A stretch of DNA of 64,000 nucleotides. It comes from JAVBNT01 sp031551355 (GTDB lineage: Bacteria; Vulcanimicrobiota; CADAWZ01). This document shows positions 62,392 to 64,000 of the stretch, one piece after another. The position numbers and the translations under genes are program-made. Under the pieces are notes generated by a model. The model saw only the letters and a list, made by a program, of their open reading frames with translations, was not told the origin of the DNA and searched no databases. The number at the start of each line of letters is the position of its first letter. The first letter of the stretch is position 1. The DNA is taken from assembly GCA_031551355.1 (NCBI GenBank), contig JAVBNT010000001.1, positions 1 through 64,000 on the forward strand, read 5' to 3'.

Positions 62392-63033
62392 TTGCTTTTC
62401 AGAGAAGAAAGAAAAATTGAACAACAACTTGATAAATATGGGGATTTGCTTAGGTCCTGTATAGAAAGCTTTAAAAGCGGAATTGAACATTACTTCGAGG
62501 ACTGTGCTTCAGCGGAATTTGAACATTATGTGGATAGAACGCACAGTATAGAGTCGGATATGGACAATTTGCGGCGTGAAATTGCCTTTGGCCTTTACAA
62601 TAAAACTTTATTGCCTGATTCGAGAGGGGATATACTTATTCTGCTTGAACTGGCTGATAAGATGCCGAATGCAATGGAATCAATACTTTTTTCCATGCAG
62701 TGCGAGGCTCTTTCACTGCCGAAAGAAATTATGCCGGATCTGCGTATTCTGTCAAGCCGTACATACGATATTTTACAACTGGCGGCTTCTTCATTTAAGG
62801 CTGTTTTTGATGACAAACCGCAGGTAATGCGTCTGGCAGAAAAAATAGATGAAGACGAGAGTTTTTGCGATACGCTGGAACGCCGGATTCTGAAATCCGT
62901 TTTTTCTCTTGATATCGACTGCGGAGAAAAAGTGCTTTTGAAGTCATTTATCAATGAACTTGGAGATATAAGTGATCATGCGGAACATTTGTCCGATAAT
63001 CTTGTGATTATGAGTGTAAAGGGGCAGATTTAG
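62392..63033 (+). CDS. DUF47 (PhoU-like) phosphate transport regulator
   Basis: 213 residues from a TTG start, helical throughout, with the FREER start and the E-x3-D acidic pairs of DUF47/PhoU-like proteins. These act as partners or regulators of Pit-type phosphate transporters. The transporter gene begins three bases after its stop, which supports that role. Confidence 0.85.
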   Translation: MLFREERKIEQQLDKYGDLLRSCIESFKSGIEHYFEDCASAEFEHYVDRTHSIESDMDNLRREIAFGLYNKTLLPDSRGDILILLELADKMPNAMESILFSMQCEALSLPKEIMPDLRILSSRTYDILQLAASSFKAVFDDKPQVMRLAEKIDEDESFCDTLERRILKSVFSLDIDCGEKVLLKSFINELGDISDHAEHLSDNLVIMSVKGQI

Positions 63034-63036
63034 CAA

Positions 63037-63990
63037 TTGGATTTTTCTCCATATCATCTTCTCGGCGGAATTCTTTTGGGTTGGTCCATTGGCGGGATGG
63101 ATTTTTCGGTGCTTTTCGGTGCGGCTGTAACCTCAAGGATGATTCGCTACTGGAATGCTGTTTTTATGGCCAGCATTTTTTGTTTTTTAGGTGCTTACTT
63201 CCAGGGCTGGAGAGGAATTGACACTATAAGCCACCTGACGGCACAGTCTCTCGATACGGCCATTGTTTCTTCTGTTGCCGCCGCTATGACAATCATTATT
63301 CTTAACCTCCTCCGGCTGCCGATACCGACTTCACAGGCTGTCGTGGGCAGTATTGTTGGCATAAGCCTGATGATCGGCGATTTCCGGGCGGCTGCTTTAA
63401 CTAAAGTTGTAACCTGCTGGATGTTTGTTCCCGTTGTATCGTTTATGTTGGCAATACCTCTTTACATTGGTTTTGGAAAGCTATATAATTCTTTTAACTT
63501 TAACCTTTTTCAGAGAAATGCATTTTTGCGTATCGGCCTTATTATTGTCGGCTGTTACGCTTCTTATGCTCTCGGTGCAAATGCGGTTGCCAACGTTGCC
63601 GCTGTTTTTGTCGGCTCCGGACAGATGACTGCAATGACTGCTGCACTTATCGGTGCCGGCAGTATTTTGCTTGGTTTCGCAACGTTCAGCAAAGGCGTTG
63701 TCAGAACAATAGGCAAGGGAATTGTAAAACTTGATTCATATTCGGCCCTTGTTGCTGTTTTATGTGAAGCGATTACGACTCATTTATTTGCTTTTATAGG
63801 TGTGCCCGTCTCAATGACGCAGGCACTTGTAGGGGCTATTATCGGTATCGGAATAATAAGGGGATATAAGTCCATAAGGATAAGAAACCTGGGACAGATT
63901 TTGTTGAGTTGGATTTTTGTTCCCATTGTTGCATGCATTTTGTCGGCCGGTATCTTCTTTGCTATCCATTTGCGTTATATGGGGCCATAA
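63037..63990 (+). CDS. PiT-family inorganic phosphate transporter
   Basis: 317 residues from TTG 63037, with about ten membrane helices. The second half has the family segment GANAVANVAAVFVG. The first half reads GWSIGGMDFSVLFGAAV where most PiT proteins have G-x-N-D-x-AND; the Asn-Asp pair is lost. The symmetric PiT fold is otherwise visible (PTSQAVVGSIVG and VSMTQALVGAIIG). It couples phosphate uptake to H+ or Na+. It ends ten bases before the window edge. Confidence 0.85.
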   Translation: MDFSPYHLLGGILLGWSIGGMDFSVLFGAAVTSRMIRYWNAVFMASIFCFLGAYFQGWRGIDTISHLTAQSLDTAIVSSVAAAMTIIILNLLRLPIPTSQAVVGSIVGISLMIGDFRAAALTKVVTCWMFVPVVSFMLAIPLYIGFGKLYNSFNFNLFQRNAFLRIGLIIVGCYASYALGANAVANVAAVFVGSGQMTAMTAALIGAGSILLGFATFSKGVVRTIGKGIVKLDSYSALVAVLCEAITTHLFAFIGVPVSMTQALVGAIIGIGIIRGYKSIRIRNLGQILLSWIFVPIVACILSAGIFFAIHLRYMGP

Positions 63991-64000
63991 ATGTTAGGAG

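Noticed and set aside
1..64000. Defence systems, prophage, CRISPR, rRNA or tRNA genes
   Set aside because: I looked for these on both strands and saw no supporting motif.

Overview
The window is AT-rich bacterial chromosome with dense genes on both strands. I found no rRNA, tRNA, CRISPR array or intact transposase. Gene content points to an anaerobe: a superoxide reductase, flavodiiron protein and rubredoxin operon, a 2[4Fe-4S] ferredoxin, and a ygeY-ygeW pair. A lipobox TPR protein, a secreted AMIN-type amidase and a GspG-like pseudopilin suggest a diderm envelope. TTG and GTG starts are common. Many proteins carry HEAT, TPR, GAF or PQQ-like propeller repeats or low-complexity Gln/Met/Lys segments. 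I cannot place it in a phylum. Deep-branching uncultured lineages such as Wallbacteria or Riflebacteria are a guess only.

Layout, left part. Positions 1-854 are a repeat-rich intergenic island with nested palindromes. Then come an orphan gene, a very large GH13 glucan-active enzyme (1984-5334, -), ygeY-ygeW (5644-8082, +) and a second palindrome-rich island (8083-8674). A small membrane protein and a cell-wall amidase (-) are followed by ftsZ (11342, +), which has an unusual N-terminal extension. Next are the oxidative-stress operon (12886-15215), a membrane/spermidine-synthase-like/TPR fusion, rlmD, an HxlR regulator with an isochorismatase-like hydrolase, two small membrane proteins, a glutathione peroxidase (-), a P5C dehydrogenase and a pseudopilin transcription unit.

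Middle part. A sugar nucleotidyltransferase fused to a phosphomannomutase-like domain (25847-28669, -) is divergent from an orphan 475-residue protein. A minus-strand group encodes an orphan beta-rich protein, a degenerate transglutaminase-like exported protein and a small HEXXH protein. After PHP and HAD hydrolases there is an isolated unit for a Gly/Ala-rich protein ending in five 11-residue repeats. A TPR lipoprotein and a DUF1015 protein follow. Then comes a plus-strand run: PQQ-like propeller, TPR, ATP-grasp, ferredoxin, and a zinc-ribbon/pseudokinase/propeller protein (40830-46207).

Right part. AlaX-type editing protein, two paralogous NlpC/P60 proteins with Met/Gln tracts, a Yip1-like membrane protein and a HEAT-repeat protein are all on the minus strand. 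A cytoplasmic gluzincin with an acidic partner follows, then a triple-GAF protein, a DUF6941 protein with lepA, a Gln/Gly-rich small protein, a TerC-family transporter, and a tight four-gene operon ending in DUF47 and a PiT-type phosphate transporter.

The least explained material is the NlpC/P60 pair, the 11-mer repeat protein, the extended FtsZ, the pseudokinase-propeller with its ATP-grasp neighbours, and the two palindromic repeat islands. None can be called a new system from sequence alone.
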